The translations under genes were made by a program, and so were the position numbers. From a bacterium (GTDB lineage: Bacteria; Bacillota; Bacilli; Lactobacillales; Streptococcaceae), in assembly GCA_905221455.1 (NCBI GenBank), contig CAJNDF010000004.1, forward strand, positions 1 to 64,000: DNA of 64,000 nucleotides, in the 5' to 3' direction. The notes beneath the pieces were generated by a model, which made no database searches, had not been told where the DNA came from, and saw only the letters and a program-made list of their open reading frames with translations. Each line of letters opens with the position of its first letter. Position 1 is the first letter of the stretch. Shown here piece by piece: positions 53,852 through 64,000 of this stretch.

Positions 53852-53872
53852 TCGTATTCAATATCGTATTCA
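53852..53872 (+). other. Candidate attR (doubled TCGTATTCA)
   Basis: TCGTATTCA at 53852-53860 and 53864-53872, the same 12-bp phase and orientation as at 18264-18284. The 53873-54042 stretch to the next gene is AT-rich and I see no gene there. Confidence 0.55.
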
Positions 53873-54042
53873 CTTTTGATTAACACGCTAGAAACCCACT
53901 GATTTCAAGGGGTTAGCAAGCTATGTACCTTTTATAGCATAAATAAACAAAATAACCAAGAATTTTTGTAAAAAAATTCTCTTTTAAAAAGAAAAACTAT
54001 ATCTATTAAAAATGATAAGATACAGTTTTAAAAAATATATTC

Positions 54043-55272
54043 TTACAATCTCTCAAATAGTTCTTGCATTTGAACATCGTCTGGAACCAGTTTTAAGTAA
54101 GCTTGAGCATTGACTTTTGCTTCCTCAAAGTAGCCCAATTCACGCAAGAGATAAATATAGTGTTCTAAAAACTCTGGATTGTCCTTCAAATCTCCTGCCA
54201 ACTCTTGATAATGCTCATAGGCAGTATCCAAATCGTCCATTTCTTGATAAGAACGAGCAATCATCCACTTAGTCAAAAGATTTTCTGGTTCCTCGCTCTG
54301 CAAGTCTAGAATATCCTCATAACGCTCCTGCTCTAGATAAATAGTTGCCAAACGAAGTAAGATTTCTTCTGTATCATCAGCGTCTTCTTTTGCAGTAAGA
54401 AGATAATTTTCTGCCCCACTAGCATCATGCAATTCATAAGAGAATTGTGAAGCAGCCAACAAGAGACGAGTTTCAAAGGGATTTTTCTCTAAGCCTTGCT
54501 TAGCAATACGCAGGGCTTCTTGAACTTGATGTTCCTTATGTAAAGCCTGACTGTAACCATACTCATAGCCTTCAAAATCAGGTGAGATAGTATCAAGCTG
54601 CTTAAAGTAGAGGACAGCTTTTTGGTATTCTTCTTGGTCAAAGTAAAGACTGGCCAATTCAAAAGCTGTTAGGTCATCGTATTCTAACTCCAGGGCTTTT
54701 TCTAAAAACTCTATGGCCGTTTCGAATTTCCCTAACTGAGCATAGGCAAAGCCAATCCGTTGATAGGTGGAAATGCCCGTTTGATCATAAATTGAGCGAT
54801 TATCTAACTGGGCATAGCCTTGAATAGCTTCTCGGTAATTTTCCAACTCACTATCCAACTCTGCTAATCCCAGTATCAAGAGAGGATCCTCTGAATAACT
54901 CAAAGCCTCCAATAATTTCTCACGCGCCACATCTGTCAAACCTTCCAGCTGGTAAAGGTCTGCCTTCAGAGCCAAAGCCGAAACATACCAGTCACTGTCA
55001 GGTTGAATTTCCTCTAGGTAGGCAAAGGCTTCTTCGATTTGACCATCATCGCTGGCGATTGCTGCTAGATTAAGATGAACCTCTGGGAAATCCTCTACAA
55101 TTTTCAGGTAAATTTCCTTAGCCTGAGGATAGAAACCAATTCCTTCTAGATAGGTTGCCAACTCATACAAAAGGTCACTTGGATCATTTTCTAACGCTTT
55201 GACGAAATAATGCTCAGCCTTAGTTAAATCTTGTTCCCCCAAAGCCTGCAACATCTGTTGACTATTGTTCAC
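54043..55272 (-). CDS. Tetratricopeptide repeat protein
   Basis: 409 residues made of about ten TPR-like helical hairpins, for example ISTYQRIGFAYAQLGKFETAIEFLEKALELEYDDLTAFELASLYFDQEEYQKAVLYFKQLD. It is acidic and has no signal peptide, so it is a cytoplasmic scaffold. Partner unknown. The start overlaps the end of the transporter gene by 11 bp. Confidence 0.9.
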   Translation of the reverse strand: MNNSQQMLQALGEQDLTKAEHYFVKALENDPSDLLYELATYLEGIGFYPQAKEIYLKIVEDFPEVHLNLAAIASDDGQIEEAFAYLEEIQPDSDWYVSALALKADLYQLEGLTDVAREKLLEALSYSEDPLLILGLAELDSELENYREAIQGYAQLDNRSIYDQTGISTYQRIGFAYAQLGKFETAIEFLEKALELEYDDLTAFELASLYFDQEEYQKAVLYFKQLDTISPDFEGYEYGYSQALHKEHQVQEALRIAKQGLEKNPFETRLLLAASQFSYELHDASGAENYLLTAKEDADDTEEILLRLATIYLEQERYEDILDLQSEEPENLLTKWMIARSYQEMDDLDTAYEHYQELAGDLKDNPEFLEHYIYLLRELGYFEEAKVNAQAYLKLVPDDVQMQELFERL

Positions 55273-56428
55273 TCTTGACTTCCTCGCCCTCTAATTCATA
55301 TAGACCACTGACTACCTTATACCATTCAAAAATCGCCGAAATGACAACCTTAGCAGAAGCATAAACCGGAATACCGAGTAAAACTCCCCAAATACCAAAC
55401 ATGGATCCTGAAGTTAACAAGACAAAGAGAACATTAATGGGATGGATGTTTAATTGACTTCCCAAAATCAATGGAGAGACAAAACGGCCTTCGATTGTTT
55501 GTTCTACGATAAAGACAATCACCACTTTCAACAGCATGACTGGACCAGCAATCAAGCCCAATACTAAAGCAGGAAGCATGGCTAGGAAGCTACCCAGATA
55601 AGGAACCAGATTTAAAATACCAGCAGTGACACCCAGCGTAACCGCATAGCGTAGACCGATAATCTTGAAAAAGATGATAAACATTACTGCTACAATAATA
55701 GCCACTGTCACTTGCCCTCGAACATAGTTGGACAACTGTTGATTCACATCGGATAAAACTTGTCCAACAGGTTCCTTCAATTTCGTCGGCATGAATTGGG
55801 TCAAATAGTTGCGCAAACCTTTCCCATCACGCAAAAGATAAAAGAGCATGAAAGGAACGATAATCAAGGCAACAATCACTTGAGAAGCTCCGCTAATAAA
55901 GGCGCTCACCCAGTTTACTGCCTGAGAAGAAACCTTGCTCGCCCAAACTGTAGCCTGACTAGAAAAATTGGTCAAAACTTGCTCTAACTGGGGTCTGAAA
56001 TCATCTGGTAAACGCTTGGTGACCAAATCATCAATAACTCGATCAGCATCTTCAAGATAGACTGGAACATTTCTTGCAAAGGTTAAAACCTGACGTTGTA
56101 GATTTGGAATGGCTACTGCCAAGCCCCAGATGATAAAGAGTGCAATAATGACAAAGACAATACTGATGGCTATGACACGATTGACTTTGTGTTTTTCCAT
56201 CCAATCAACAATGGGATTCAATAAATAATAAAGCAGGCCAGATAAAATGACTGGTAACATCACAACTGCCAAAAAATCCAAAACAGGTGAAAATAAAAAA
56301 CTAATCTTGCTTAAAATAAAAAGATTGAGTCCCAATAATAAGGTTACCAAAAATACCGTAATGGCCTTGTTATCCAAAAACCACTTAAAAAACCAAGATA
56401 GGCTAAAATGTTTCTCTTTTTGCTCCAT
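55262..56428 (-). CDS. AI-2E family transporter (PerM-like membrane protein)
   Basis: 388 residues with about eight transmembrane helices and the family motifs: LSGLLYYLLNPIVDWMEKHKVNRV, VPYLGSFLAMLPALVLGLI, EGRFVSPLILGSQLNIHPINVLFVLLTSG and GIWGVLLGIPVYA. Family members export small molecules or ions; AI-2 export was shown only for some. It forms an operon with the TPR gene. Confidence 0.9.
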   Translation of the reverse strand: MEQKEKHFSLSWFFKWFLDNKAITVFLVTLLLGLNLFILSKISFLFSPVLDFLAVVMLPVILSGLLYYLLNPIVDWMEKHKVNRVIAISIVFVIIALFIIWGLAVAIPNLQRQVLTFARNVPVYLEDADRVIDDLVTKRLPDDFRPQLEQVLTNFSSQATVWASKVSSQAVNWVSAFISGASQVIVALIIVPFMLFYLLRDGKGLRNYLTQFMPTKLKEPVGQVLSDVNQQLSNYVRGQVTVAIIVAVMFIIFFKIIGLRYAVTLGVTAGILNLVPYLGSFLAMLPALVLGLIAGPVMLLKVVIVFIVEQTIEGRFVSPLILGSQLNIHPINVLFVLLTSGSMFGIWGVLLGIPVYASAKVVISAIFEWYKVVSGLYELEGEEVKSEQ

Positions 56429-56515
56429 AAATACTTCCTTTCTATCGTTCTCTCATTATACCATTTTTAGGCCAAAATAACTCTTTTTTAAAGTGCTTAC
56501 ATGAAGACAGCGACA

Positions 56516-56542
56516 TAAAAAATCTCCTCAAAAGAGGAGATT
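56516..56542 (-). terminator. Terminator of the oligopeptide-binding protein gene
   Basis: Perfect stem AATCTCCTC / GAGGAGATT (56521-56542) followed on the minus strand by TTTTT. Confidence 0.85.
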
Positions 56543-56545
56543 CGA

Positions 56546-58528
56546 TTAGTCTTGAATATGACGGTCTAAGTTCTTCTGATAATCAGCGTTTGATTTGGCT
56601 TTTTCATCAGCAAATTTCTTACGGAACTCATCCATTTCTTTAGTAGTGACAATCTTATCTTGGATTTTCAGATATTTATAGCTATGTTCACTGGTCTTAT
56701 CACCTACCCAGCCACCGGCACCAGTACCTAGAACTTTCTTCGTTACTAGCATTTGGGCACCGTCAGAGTGTACAGGAATGACCAAGGCACTATCTGTTAA
56801 CCAAGCTTGAGCTTTAGCATATTTGGTATAGCGTTTTTCAAGATCTGTTTTCTCACTGCTAGCATCAGTAATTAACTCTTTAAACTTATCTAAACCAACC
56901 GCTTTGATTGCTGAGCTGTCTTTACCTGGTACTACGCCTAAGGAACCAAGAAGATTTGGTCCAGATGTTGGATCAAATATATCTAGATAAGTTGATGGAT
57001 CGGCATAATCAGGTCCCCATCCACTATTTGCATTAATATCCCAGTCAGTATTAGTATTAGAAGTAGCTAGAACTGTCATACTTGCCAATTCATCGTCAGA
57101 AACTTGTTGAATATCAACTACAACATTATCTGCTCCAATAGCTTCCTCGACGGATTGTTTATAAGATTGAGCTTGACGCACAAATTCTGGACGAGTAGAA
57201 GATACTGGAATATCTAAATGAATAGGGAACTGTACTCCATCAGCTTGAAGAGTTTTCTTGGCAGCTTCAAATTTAGTCTTAGCCTTATCTACATTATGAA
57301 GTGAATCCTGGGCATCATCAAGACTGACATCTTTCCAGACATTATCCAATTTATCCAATTCTGCCTTAGCTACTTGCCCAAATGACTGCTCTCCTACCTG
57401 TACAAATGTTGGAGGGGTTAAACTTGTACGTAATTTACGCGGCGCTACTTCGTCCCCAAATACTTGAGAGATTCCTGCTTTACGATCTGTAGCAAAAGCC
57501 AAAGCTTGACGGAAATCTTTGTTCAGCAAAGCCTTCTTAGTAGATGATTTTTCTGCATCACTTGTTTTAGCAGTGTGATTATAGGCAACACGGTCAATAT
57601 TCGTCGAAATATAGAAAGTAGTTCCTTGTTGTTGACTATAAATAATGTTATCTTTATATTTTTCTTTTAGCCGTTCATAGTTAGCAGAGTTTTTAAAGAG
57701 AGGTGCTGCAGGATAATTTCCTTCATCAAAACCACGTCCTAGAGAGTCTGCATCCTGACCATCAAAGTAAGACAACTTAATATCATCAATAAAGACATTT
57801 TGTTTATCCCAATAGTTTTGGTTTTTGGTCATTTCAATAGAAGATTTAGATGTAAGACCTTTTAAAAGATAAGCCCCATTATATAGAATGCTTGTTACAT
57901 CAGTCGCCTTACCAAAGTCATCTCCTTTAGAAGCTAAAAAGTCTTCGCTAACAGGAGCAAGAACTCCTATTGTTGTCTTCGAATTCCAGAAAGATTCTGG
58001 ATGGTTCAAAGTGTAAACAAGAGTATAATCATCTGTTGCTTTTACACCAACAGTAGAAAAATCCGTTGTTTTCCCATTTACATAGTCATCTAATCCTTTA
58101 ATAGAATCCTGTACAAGATAAAGTCCTTCTGATTTCTTATCAGCTGCGTGTTTTAGACCAGTCACAAAATCCTGAGCCTTAACTTCTCCATATTCTTCGC
58201 CTTCATTGGTATACCATTTGATACCCTTACGAATTTTATAGGTATAAGTCAAACCATCTTTAGAGACAGTCCAATCTTCTGCAACTGATGGTACTAGATT
58301 CCCATATTGATCATTTTCCAGTAGTCCATCAATTACATTACCAGTAATCTGTTTTGTAGATTTTTGTCCAGAAACTGTATAATCCAGAGTCGCAGGATCT
58401 GATGAAAATACATAGGCATAAGTAACTGGTTTAGTTGCTTCCTTATTCCCATTACCAGATGAACAAGCTGCTAGAACAGCTGCCGAGAGTATAGCAATTC
58501 CTGCTGCTAAGAAAACTCGTTTTTTCAT
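56546..58528 (-). CDS. Oligopeptide ABC transporter substrate-binding lipoprotein (AmiA/AliA/AliB-like)
   Basis: Start ATG 58528 (MKKRVFLAAGIAILSAAVLAACSSG) with AGGAG upstream; a TTG two codons earlier is unlikely. 660 residues, lipobox LAAC. Family 5 solute-binding signature region (VAEDWTVSKDGLTYTYKIRKGIKWYTNEGEEYGEVKAQDFVTGLKHA). Such proteins deliver peptides to the shared Ami permease; no permease genes lie here. Which of the AmiA/AliA/AliB forms it is cannot be told with certainty. Confidence 0.9.
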   Translation of the reverse strand: MKKRVFLAAGIAILSAAVLAACSSGNGNKEATKPVTYAYVFSSDPATLDYTVSGQKSTKQITGNVIDGLLENDQYGNLVPSVAEDWTVSKDGLTYTYKIRKGIKWYTNEGEEYGEVKAQDFVTGLKHAADKKSEGLYLVQDSIKGLDDYVNGKTTDFSTVGVKATDDYTLVYTLNHPESFWNSKTTIGVLAPVSEDFLASKGDDFGKATDVTSILYNGAYLLKGLTSKSSIEMTKNQNYWDKQNVFIDDIKLSYFDGQDADSLGRGFDEGNYPAAPLFKNSANYERLKEKYKDNIIYSQQQGTTFYISTNIDRVAYNHTAKTSDAEKSSTKKALLNKDFRQALAFATDRKAGISQVFGDEVAPRKLRTSLTPPTFVQVGEQSFGQVAKAELDKLDNVWKDVSLDDAQDSLHNVDKAKTKFEAAKKTLQADGVQFPIHLDIPVSSTRPEFVRQAQSYKQSVEEAIGADNVVVDIQQVSDDELASMTVLATSNTNTDWDINANSGWGPDYADPSTYLDIFDPTSGPNLLGSLGVVPGKDSSAIKAVGLDKFKELITDASSEKTDLEKRYTKYAKAQAWLTDSALVIPVHSDGAQMLVTKKVLGTGAGGWVGDKTSEHSYKYLKIQDKIVTTKEMDEFRKKFADEKAKSNADYQKNLDRHIQD

Positions 58529-58560
58529 AGTCAAACTCCTTTGATAATTTGTATAGGATT

Positions 58561-58588
58561 ATTATATCACTTTTGTTAAGTAAATCAA
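58561..58588 (-). promoter_or_regulatory. Promoter of the oligopeptide-binding protein gene
   Basis: On the minus strand TTGATT (58583-58588), 16 bp, TATAAT (58561-58566), about 33 bp before the ATG. Confidence 0.7.
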
Positions 58589-58666
58589 TGAAAACATTCT
58601 TAATATTATCATGAAAAGAATTAGGCAAAGCACTTGCAAAGCTTGATTTTTTCATACTACCATTTT

Positions 58667-58677
58667 TGTGATATAAT
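58667..58677 (+). promoter_or_regulatory. Extended -10 promoter of the lactonase gene
   Basis: TGTGATATAAT with TATAAT at 58672-58677, about 28 bp before the ATG at 58706; no clear -35. Confidence 0.6.
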
Positions 58678-58705
58678 AGTTTTATCTTTATATAGAGGTA
58701 AAGTT

Positions 58706-59719
58706 ATGAAAGAAACTGTTTATTTTGGAACTTATACACGTCGTACTTCCCAAGGGATTTACAAGGCTGACTTTGATACAGAAACTGGTCAACTTGCAAA
58801 TCTAGAACTTTTTGCTCCTGAACCAAGTCCAACCTATCTTGCTTTTGATCAGCACCAACATCTATACACTGTTGGTAGTCAGGATGACAAGGGAGGCATT
58901 GCAGCCTATCAAACTGACGGGACTTTATTAAATCATGTCGTTGAAGAAGGAGCTCCCCACTGTTATGTTGCCGTTGATGAAAAGCGTGATTTGGTTTATG
59001 CGGCCAACTACCACAAAGGACAGGTCCTTGTTTATAAACGTCAGGAAGATGGTAGTCTTCTACTTAGTGATGTAGATCAACACAGCGGCCAAGGTCCACA
59101 TGAAAACCAAGCATCTCCCCACGTTCACTTTACAGATTTAACACCTGACCACTATCTAGTGACCTGTGACTTGGGTACTGACCAAGTCATCACCTATGAC
59201 CTTAATCAAGAAGGGAAATTATCTAAGCTCTATACCTATCACAGCCAGCCAGGAGCAGGTTCTCGTCATATTGTTTTCCATAACCACTATAAAATCGCTT
59301 ATCTGATTTGTGAACTCAATAGCACTATCGAAGTTTTAATCTACGATGGTGTTGGTGAATTTGAACTCATGCAGGTCATTTCAACTCTACCAGACGGTTA
59401 TGAAAGCTTTAATGGAACTGCTGCTATTCGTCTCTCAAAAGACGGTAAATACCTCTATGCTTCTAACCGTGGTCATGATTCTATCGCAGTATATACAATC
59501 CTTGCAGACGGTAGCTTAGAGTTGTTAGAAATCGTTCCAACACATGGTCAGACTCCACGTGATTTTGATTTGACACCAGACCAAGAATTCCTTATTGCTG
59601 TCCATCAAGACTCTGACAATGCAACCGTCTTTAAACGCAATCCTGAAACTGGTCGTCTAGCAGAACTTTCCAACGACTTCCATGTTCCAGAAGCAGTCTG
59701 CATCAGTTTTGCACCTTAA
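58706..59719 (+). CDS. Lactonase family beta-propeller protein (6-phosphogluconolactonase type)
   Basis: I start at ATG 58706 (MKETVYFGTYTRRTSQGIYKADFDTETGQLANLELFAPEPSPTYLAFDQ), after the promoter and AGAGGTAAA; 337 residues. Repeated propeller blades include QGPHENQASPHVHFT, GAGSRHIVFH, YESFNGTAAIRLSKDGKYLYASNRGHDSIAVY and GQTPRDFDLTPDQEFLIAVHQDS, typical of the YbhE/Pgl-like lactonase family. It likely hydrolyses 6-phosphogluconolactone or a related sugar lactone. Confidence 0.88.
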   Translation: MKETVYFGTYTRRTSQGIYKADFDTETGQLANLELFAPEPSPTYLAFDQHQHLYTVGSQDDKGGIAAYQTDGTLLNHVVEEGAPHCYVAVDEKRDLVYAANYHKGQVLVYKRQEDGSLLLSDVDQHSGQGPHENQASPHVHFTDLTPDHYLVTCDLGTDQVITYDLNQEGKLSKLYTYHSQPGAGSRHIVFHNHYKIAYLICELNSTIEVLIYDGVGEFELMQVISTLPDGYESFNGTAAIRLSKDGKYLYASNRGHDSIAVYTILADGSLELLEIVPTHGQTPRDFDLTPDQEFLIAVHQDSDNATVFKRNPETGRLAELSNDFHVPEAVCISFAP

Positions 59720-59732
59720 GAAAACATAAAAA

Positions 59733-59763
59733 ATGAACTTGGTAACTCAAGTTCATTTTTTTC
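59733..59763. terminator. Bidirectional terminator between lactonase and atpC
   Basis: Perfect 9-bp stem ATGAACTTG (59733-59741) / CAAGTTCAT (59748-59756), T run on the plus side and A run (59728-59733) on the other, serving both converging genes. Confidence 0.88.
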
Positions 59764-60183
59764 TTATAGTCTTTTTCCGACATTGATACGATTAATAGCA
59801 CGTTGCAAAGCAATCTTAGCACGACGTTCTTGATCAATCAAGTGTTTTTCGTGGGCTTCTTCGATTTCACGCTCTGCTCGAAGCTTGGCACGTTCTGCAC
59901 GGCTAACATCGATATCACGAGCACGTTCTGCAGAATCCGCAACGATTGTAATGATATCATTGGCAATTTCAATAACGCCTCCGTTTACTGCAATCCAGTT
60001 CACGTGATCTTCATCATCAATACGTTTTACCTTTACTTCATCAACTGCTAAAACCGCAATCATATTTTCATGTCGTGGCAAGATCCCCATCTCACCATCC
60101 AGAGTTCGAACCGATACATAGCTGGCATGGTGATCATAGACGAGACCATCTGGTGTCACGATCTGGACAGTTAACTGAGCCAT
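59764..60183 (-). CDS. atpC: ATP synthase epsilon subunit
   Basis: 139 residues: N-terminal beta sandwich ([45 protein letters not shown]) and C-terminal helices ([40 protein letters not shown]). It couples rotor and F1 and can inhibit the enzyme. Last gene of the atp operon. Confidence 0.96.
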   Translation of the reverse strand: MAQLTVQIVTPDGLVYDHHASYVSVRTLDGEMGILPRHENMIAVLAVDEVKVKRIDDEDHVNWIAVNGGVIEIANDIITIVADSAERARDIDVSRAERAKLRAEREIEEAHEKHLIDQERRAKIALQRAINRINVGKRL

Positions 60184-60193
60184 AGGTCACCTC

Positions 60194-61609
<1,416 letters not shown>

Positions 61610-61685
61610 CTATTCTATATAAGATACTGTCGGTTCCTAGCTCAACTAGGTCCTAAGTTCATTTTCATACGAGCTGGACTAGAGC

Positions 61686-62564
61686 CTATTCTAAGGCACT
61701 AGCTCCTGCTACGATTTCTGTAATTTCTTGTGTAATCGCCGCCTGTCTGGCACGGTTATACTGAATTGTCAAATCATTAATGACCTTCTTAGCATTATCT
61801 GTCGCTGTTTGCATAGCTGTCATACCAGCAGCATTTTCAGCTGTCTTGGCATCGATAATAGCCCCGTAAATCATACTCTCTGCAAACTGAGGCAACAATT
61901 GCTCCAAAATTTCTTCTCGGCCTGTCTCCAATTCAAAGGTCAAGCTGTAACTGTCGTCCGCTTCTTTTGGATCCAAGTCAACAATCGGAAGCATTTGCTC
62001 CACACGCATTTGACTTGTTAGCGTATTGACATGGTGGTTGTAGCAAACATAGAGCTCATCAAAAAGTTCATTTTGGTACATTTCAACAGTTTTTGAAATA
62101 ATCTTACGAACTTCATCAAAGCTAGGTTGGTCTGCCAAGCCACGTAGTTCATAAAGTGGTTGAATACCACGAGCCTTAAAGAAGTCCGCTCCCATTCCAC
62201 CGATACAGATCATTTCAAAGCCTTTACCGTCTGGATGGTATTCTTCTTTCAACTCCATAACGGCTTTCAAAATAGAAGAATTATACCCTCCCACCAAACC
62301 GCGGTCTGAAGTAATGACGATATAGCCTGTCTTTTTCACAGGACGGCTAATCAACATCGGATTGGTTGAACCACCAGCTCCATTACCATGAAGAATATCT
62401 GTCAAGAGCTTGCGAACTTTCTGAGCGTAAACTTGGAAGTTGCGAGCAGCTTCTTCAGAACGACCTAGCTTAGCAGCTGATACCATTTGCATGGCATTAG
62501 TGATTTGACTCGTATTTTTTGTTGAGGCGATTTTTGTTTTAATATCATTTAGAGATACTGCCAT
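61686..62564 (-). CDS. atpG: ATP synthase gamma subunit
   Basis: 292 residues with the gamma ends: [30 protein letters not shown] at the N-terminus and [41 protein letters not shown] at the C-terminus, forming the central rotor coiled coil. Between atpA and atpD as in other streptococci. Confidence 0.97.
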   Translation of the reverse strand: MAVSLNDIKTKIASTKNTSQITNAMQMVSAAKLGRSEEAARNFQVYAQKVRKLLTDILHGNGAGGSTNPMLISRPVKKTGYIVITSDRGLVGGYNSSILKAVMELKEEYHPDGKGFEMICIGGMGADFFKARGIQPLYELRGLADQPSFDEVRKIISKTVEMYQNELFDELYVCYNHHVNTLTSQMRVEQMLPIVDLDPKEADDSYSLTFELETGREEILEQLLPQFAESMIYGAIIDAKTAENAAGMTAMQTATDNAKKVINDLTIQYNRARQAAITQEITEIVAGASALE

Positions 62565-62579
62565 CTGACACCTCTATTC

Positions 62580-64000
62580 TTATTGGAAGCTGGTTTGATT
62601 GAGAAACTCTGTAATCGCAGCATCCAAGACTGCTTCTTCTGGCAAGTCTTTTGTATCACGAATGGTTTCCAAAATCTCTGGATGTTGAGCATCAAAGAAG
62701 GCATGGAACTCTTCCTCGAAACGAACAATATCATCTACTGGAACAGTATCCAAGAAACCATGTGTCAAAGCATAGAGAATGGTTACTTGTTTCTCAACAG
62801 GCAATGGTTTGTGAACAGGTTGTTTCAAAACTTCGACTGTACGACGTCCACGGTTCAACTTAGCCTGTGTTGCTGCATCCAAGTCAGAACCAAACTTAGT
62901 GAAGGCTTCCAACTCACGGTATGAAGCAAGGTCGATACGAAGTGTACCAGCAACCTTCTTCATGGCTTTGATTTGTGCAGAACCGCCTACACGTGATACA
63001 GATGAACCCGCATCGATGGCTGGACGAATACCTGCATTGAAGAGACCATCGCCAAGGAAGATTTGTCCATCAGTGATTGAAATCACGTTGGTTGCGATAT
63101 AGGCAGAGATATCTCCTGCTTGTGTCTCGATAAATGGTAGGGCTGTAATTGATCCACCACCAAGTTCATCAGAAACTTTAGCTGAGCGCTCAAGCAAACG
63201 GCTGTGAAGATAGAAAACATCCCCTGGGAAGGCTTCACGACCTGGAGGACGACGAAGCAAGAGTGACAGTTCACGATAAGCTACCGCTTGTTTTGATAAA
63301 TCATCATAAACAATCAAAACATGCTTCCCTTGGTACATAAATTCTTCTGCCATGGCAACCCCAGCATAAGGAGCTAGGAAAAGCAATGGAGATGGTTGTG
63401 AAGCAGAGGCTGTCACAACGATTGTGTAGTCCAAGGCACCGTACTGACGAAGTGTTTCTACTTGCGTACGAACTGTTGATTCTTTTTGTCCAATCGCGAC
63501 GTAGATACAGATCATATCTTGACCTTTTTGGTTCAAGATTGTATCAATCGCAATAGTTGTTTTCCCTGTCTGACGGTCACCGATAATCAACTCACGTTGA
63601 CCACGACCAATCGGTACAAGGGCGTCAATAGCTTTCAAACCAGTTTGCAATGGTTCTGATACAGACTTACGTTGCATAACACCAGGAGCTGGCGCTTCAA
63701 CTGGACGAGTTTTATCAGTGTGGATTTCTCCAAGACCGTCAACTGGACGACCAAGTGGATCCACAACACGACCAATCAGACTTTCACCTACAGGGACTTC
63801 CATGATTTTACCTGTACGACGAATTGTATCGCCTTCACGAATATCTGTAAAGTCACCAAGGATGATAATACCGACGTCTGTTGACTCCAAGTTTTGAGCC
63901 ATACCATAAGAGCCGTTTTCAAAAATCAACAACTCTCCACTCATGGCATTTTCAAGGCCGTGAGCACGCGCGATACCGTCCCCGATATAGGTTACAACAC
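62580..64000 (-). CDS. atpA: ATP synthase alpha subunit, 5' end outside window
   Basis: The frame continues through the right edge. The upstream codons at 63945-64000 read [19 protein letters not shown], so the internal ATG at 63944 is not the start and about 28 N-terminal residues are missing. Visible: P-loop [11 protein letters not shown], catalytic-interface region [26 protein letters not shown]. It forms the F1 hexamer with beta. Confidence 0.97.
   Translation of the reverse strand, partial: VVTYIGDGIARAHGLENAMSGELLIFENGSYGMAQNLESTDVGIIILGDFTDIREGDTIRRTGKIMEVPVGESLIGRVVDPLGRPVDGLGEIHTDKTRPVEAPAPGVMQRKSVSEPLQTGLKAIDALVPIGRGQRELIIGDRQTGKTTIAIDTILNQKGQDMICIYVAIGQKESTVRTQVETLRQYGALDYTIVVTASASQPSPLLFLAPYAGVAMAEEFMYQGKHVLIVYDDLSKQAVAYRELSLLLRRPPGREAFPGDVFYLHSRLLERSAKVSDELGGGSITALPFIETQAGDISAYIATNVISITDGQIFLGDGLFNAGIRPAIDAGSSVSRVGGSAQIKAMKKVAGTLRIDLASYRELEAFTKFGSDLDAATQAKLNRGRRTVEVLKQPVHKPLPVEKQVTILYALTHGFLDTVPVDDIVRFEEEFHAFFDAQHPEILETIRDTKDLPEEAVLDAAITEFLNQTSFQ

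Larger units (their letters stand above)
18264..53872. mobile_element. Temperate siphophage prophage, about 35.6 kb
   Basis: The interval from the lysis genes to the integrase contains all expected modules in order: lysis, tail, head, packaging, late control, early genes, replication, lysogeny switch and integration. Chromosomal operons flank both sides. The limits are set by a doubled TCGTATTCA motif at both ends. I found no broken structural gene. The small terminase subunit is the only expected gene I could not identify, so the element may be functional. Confidence 0.9.

Noticed and set aside
18264..53872. Integrative conjugative element or satellite
   Set aside because: Complete head, tail and lysis genes are present, and no relaxase, type IV secretion or capsid-hijacking genes are seen.

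Overview
The window comes from a Streptococcus of the mitis group, most likely S. mitis or a close relative. The chromosomal genes (rocS, macP, glmU, lysS, F1 ATPase genes) closely resemble pneumococcal proteins. However, blocks that I recall as far apart in pneumococcus lie side by side here, and the prophage lysin has the two-residue-shorter C-terminal repeat typical of S. mitis-type LytA. No database was consulted; all names rest on recognising the translated sequence.

Left chromosomal part (1-18263). A very large YSIRK surface protein gene runs off the left edge and contains 534-bp tandem repeats. Next come the nucleoid protein gene ybaB, a membrane glycerophosphodiesterase, a DnaQ-type exonuclease, the chromosome segregation factor rocS, and the mtnN-macP-nudF-glmU cluster. 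A membrane-anchored GH25 muramidase, a DUF368 lipid carrier translocase, ybaK, a histidine phosphatase, lysS and a three-gene polar amino acid ABC transporter follow.

Prophage (about 18264-53872, 35.6 kb). This is a complete-looking temperate siphophage. Right to left it has: integrase, a lysogeny switch (CI, Cro-like, antirepressor, at least four operators), replication genes (replisome organizer with a possible internal origin, DnaC-type loader), many small early genes, an ArpU-type late activator, and a late leader carrying a tRNA-like RNA and a second tyrosine recombinase. Then come HNH, portal, MuF head protein, TerL, scaffold, capsid, connectors, tail genes with a programmed -1 frameshift, tape measure, Dit, Tal, an elaborate receptor-binding module (collagen-like, S74 chaperone), holin and a LytA-type amidase. 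Nearly all genes except cI, its downstream neighbour and int are on the minus strand.

The most interesting points are: a MuF head protein with a C-terminal cysteine-peptidase-like domain followed by an overlapping small gene (candidate phage-borne toxin and immunity pair); two 16-bp direct repeats exactly 22 bp apart at the presumed late promoter beside arpU; a 102-nt tRNA-like structure in that leader; two similar tiny plus-strand promoter-terminator units pointing against the early genes; and a 16-bp motif repeated near the left end, in the early region and just before int.

Right chromosomal part (53873-64000). A TPR protein and an AI-2E family transporter overlap. An oligopeptide-binding lipoprotein diverges from a lactonase-family beta-propeller gene, and the F1 ATPase genes atpC, atpD, atpG and atpA (cut by the right edge) follow on the minus strand.
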